Source: an uncultured Ruminococcus sp.
GTDB lineage: Bacteria > Bacillota > Clostridia > Oscillospirales > Ruminococcaceae
Reading direction: 5' to 3'
Assembly (NCBI GenBank): GCA_947178575.1
Contig: CAMWYX010000015.1
Location: forward strand, 1-45,892
Length of the DNA stretch: 45,892 nt
Part shown: one piece after another, positions 45,712-45,892 of the stretch
Layout of the letters: each line of letters starts with the position of its first letter
Numbering within the stretch: the stretch's first letter is position 1
The notes under the pieces: generated by a model
The model's database searches: none
What the model saw: only the letters and a program-made list of their open reading frames with translations
What the model was told of the DNA's origin: nothing
Program-made: the position numbers and the translations under genes

Positions 45712-45892
45712 AGCGGTGAACCACCGCAGGCTGATTCACAGCCGGAAATTATAGAAAGTAATTTATTTCTGCGACTGTTGCAATTTTTTGGATAATATGA
45801 TATAAGTGGCGAGCCGCCACAGGCAATTTCACAGCCAGAAATTATAGAAAGTAATTTATTTCTGCGACTGTTGCAATTTTTTGGATAATATG
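45712..45892. repeat. Two tandem 93-bp repeat units with a covarying hairpin
   Basis: Unit 1 is 45712-45804; unit 2 starts at 45805 and runs off the window at 45892. The last 55 bases (45745-45799 and 45838-45892) are identical. The first part forms a 6-bp stem with a 3-nt loop in both: GCGGTG/CACCGC (45713-45718, 45722-45727) and GTGGCG/CGCCAC (45806-45811, 45815-45820). Two of the six pairs changed on both sides, keeping the stem. The same frame reads SGEPPQA-x-SQPEIIESN... to a TAA in both units (27 codons). Confidence 0.9.

Noticed and set aside
45310..45795. A 161-codon plus-strand frame ending in the first 93-bp repeat
   Set aside because: Most of it is antisense to the solute-binding protein gene. 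Only the repeat part shows a coding-like pattern, and that is reported separately.
45712..45892. Possible CRISPR array
   Set aside because: The units are 93 bp, directly adjacent, without spacers, and mostly identical throughout.

Overview
The window looks like chromosomal DNA of a low-to-medium GC Clostridia member close to the cellulolytic Ruminococcus group. That is an inference from content: a GH74 xyloglucanase carrying a dockerin, a second secreted dockerin protein (both imply a cellulosome with cohesin partners elsewhere), GTP-type PEP carboxykinase, a T-box leader, [FeFe]-hydrogenase maturase HydE (anaerobe), Firmicutes-type TTGACA-17-TATAAT promoters and strong AGGAGG-type ribosome sites.

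Layout. 1-6.1 kb: GH74-dockerin (+), converging on a secreted dockerin protein (-), then a translationally coupled pair (zinc-ribbon membrane protein and TPM-domain protein, -) and an XRE regulator (-). 6.1-11.7 kb: a SLOG-family protein whose promoter carries a three-half-site operator candidate, pckG (-), a cytidylate-kinase-like protein (+), and an AIM24-family / WalJ-like hydrolase / rlmH operon (-). 11.7-27 kb: a large branched-chain amino acid biosynthesis block (+): leuA under a Leu T-box, then an Ile/Val/Thr-rich leader peptide with an attenuator in front of ilvB-ilvN-ilvC, a small zinc-type protein, ilvD, an AT-rich insert of three unrelated genes (acyltransferase, acidic unknown, GNAT), leuC-leuD-leuB, a DUF815-type AAA+ ATPase and ilvA. 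27-34.8 kb: ridA, nadA, hydE, a U32-like Cys-rich protein followed at once by a decayed partial copy of itself, cysE, cysS, a DUF5684-like membrane protein and glyS (+). 34.8-45.7 kb: one long minus-strand operon encoding a 954-residue solute-binding protein, two complete MalF/MalG-type permease pairs, a membrane protein with NHL, TPR and Yip1-like parts, and a DUF5696-type secreted protein, with no ATPase. The right edge holds two copies of a 93-bp repeat whose hairpin shows compensatory changes.

How it fits together. The leu and ilv genes cover the pathways from threonine (ilvA) and pyruvate (ilvBN) through ilvC/ilvD to the 2-oxo acids, and from 2-oxoisovalerate to leucine (leuA/C/D/B); the transaminase is not in the window. 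RidA beside IlvA fits removal of the reactive enamine IlvA releases. Regulation is split: uncharged tRNA-Leu is sensed by the T-box before leuA, Ile/Val/Thr supply by the ribosome-mediated attenuator before ilvB. The least explained parts are the double-permease operon, the covarying edge repeat, the SLOG/XRE pair and the nadA-hydE-U32-like trio.
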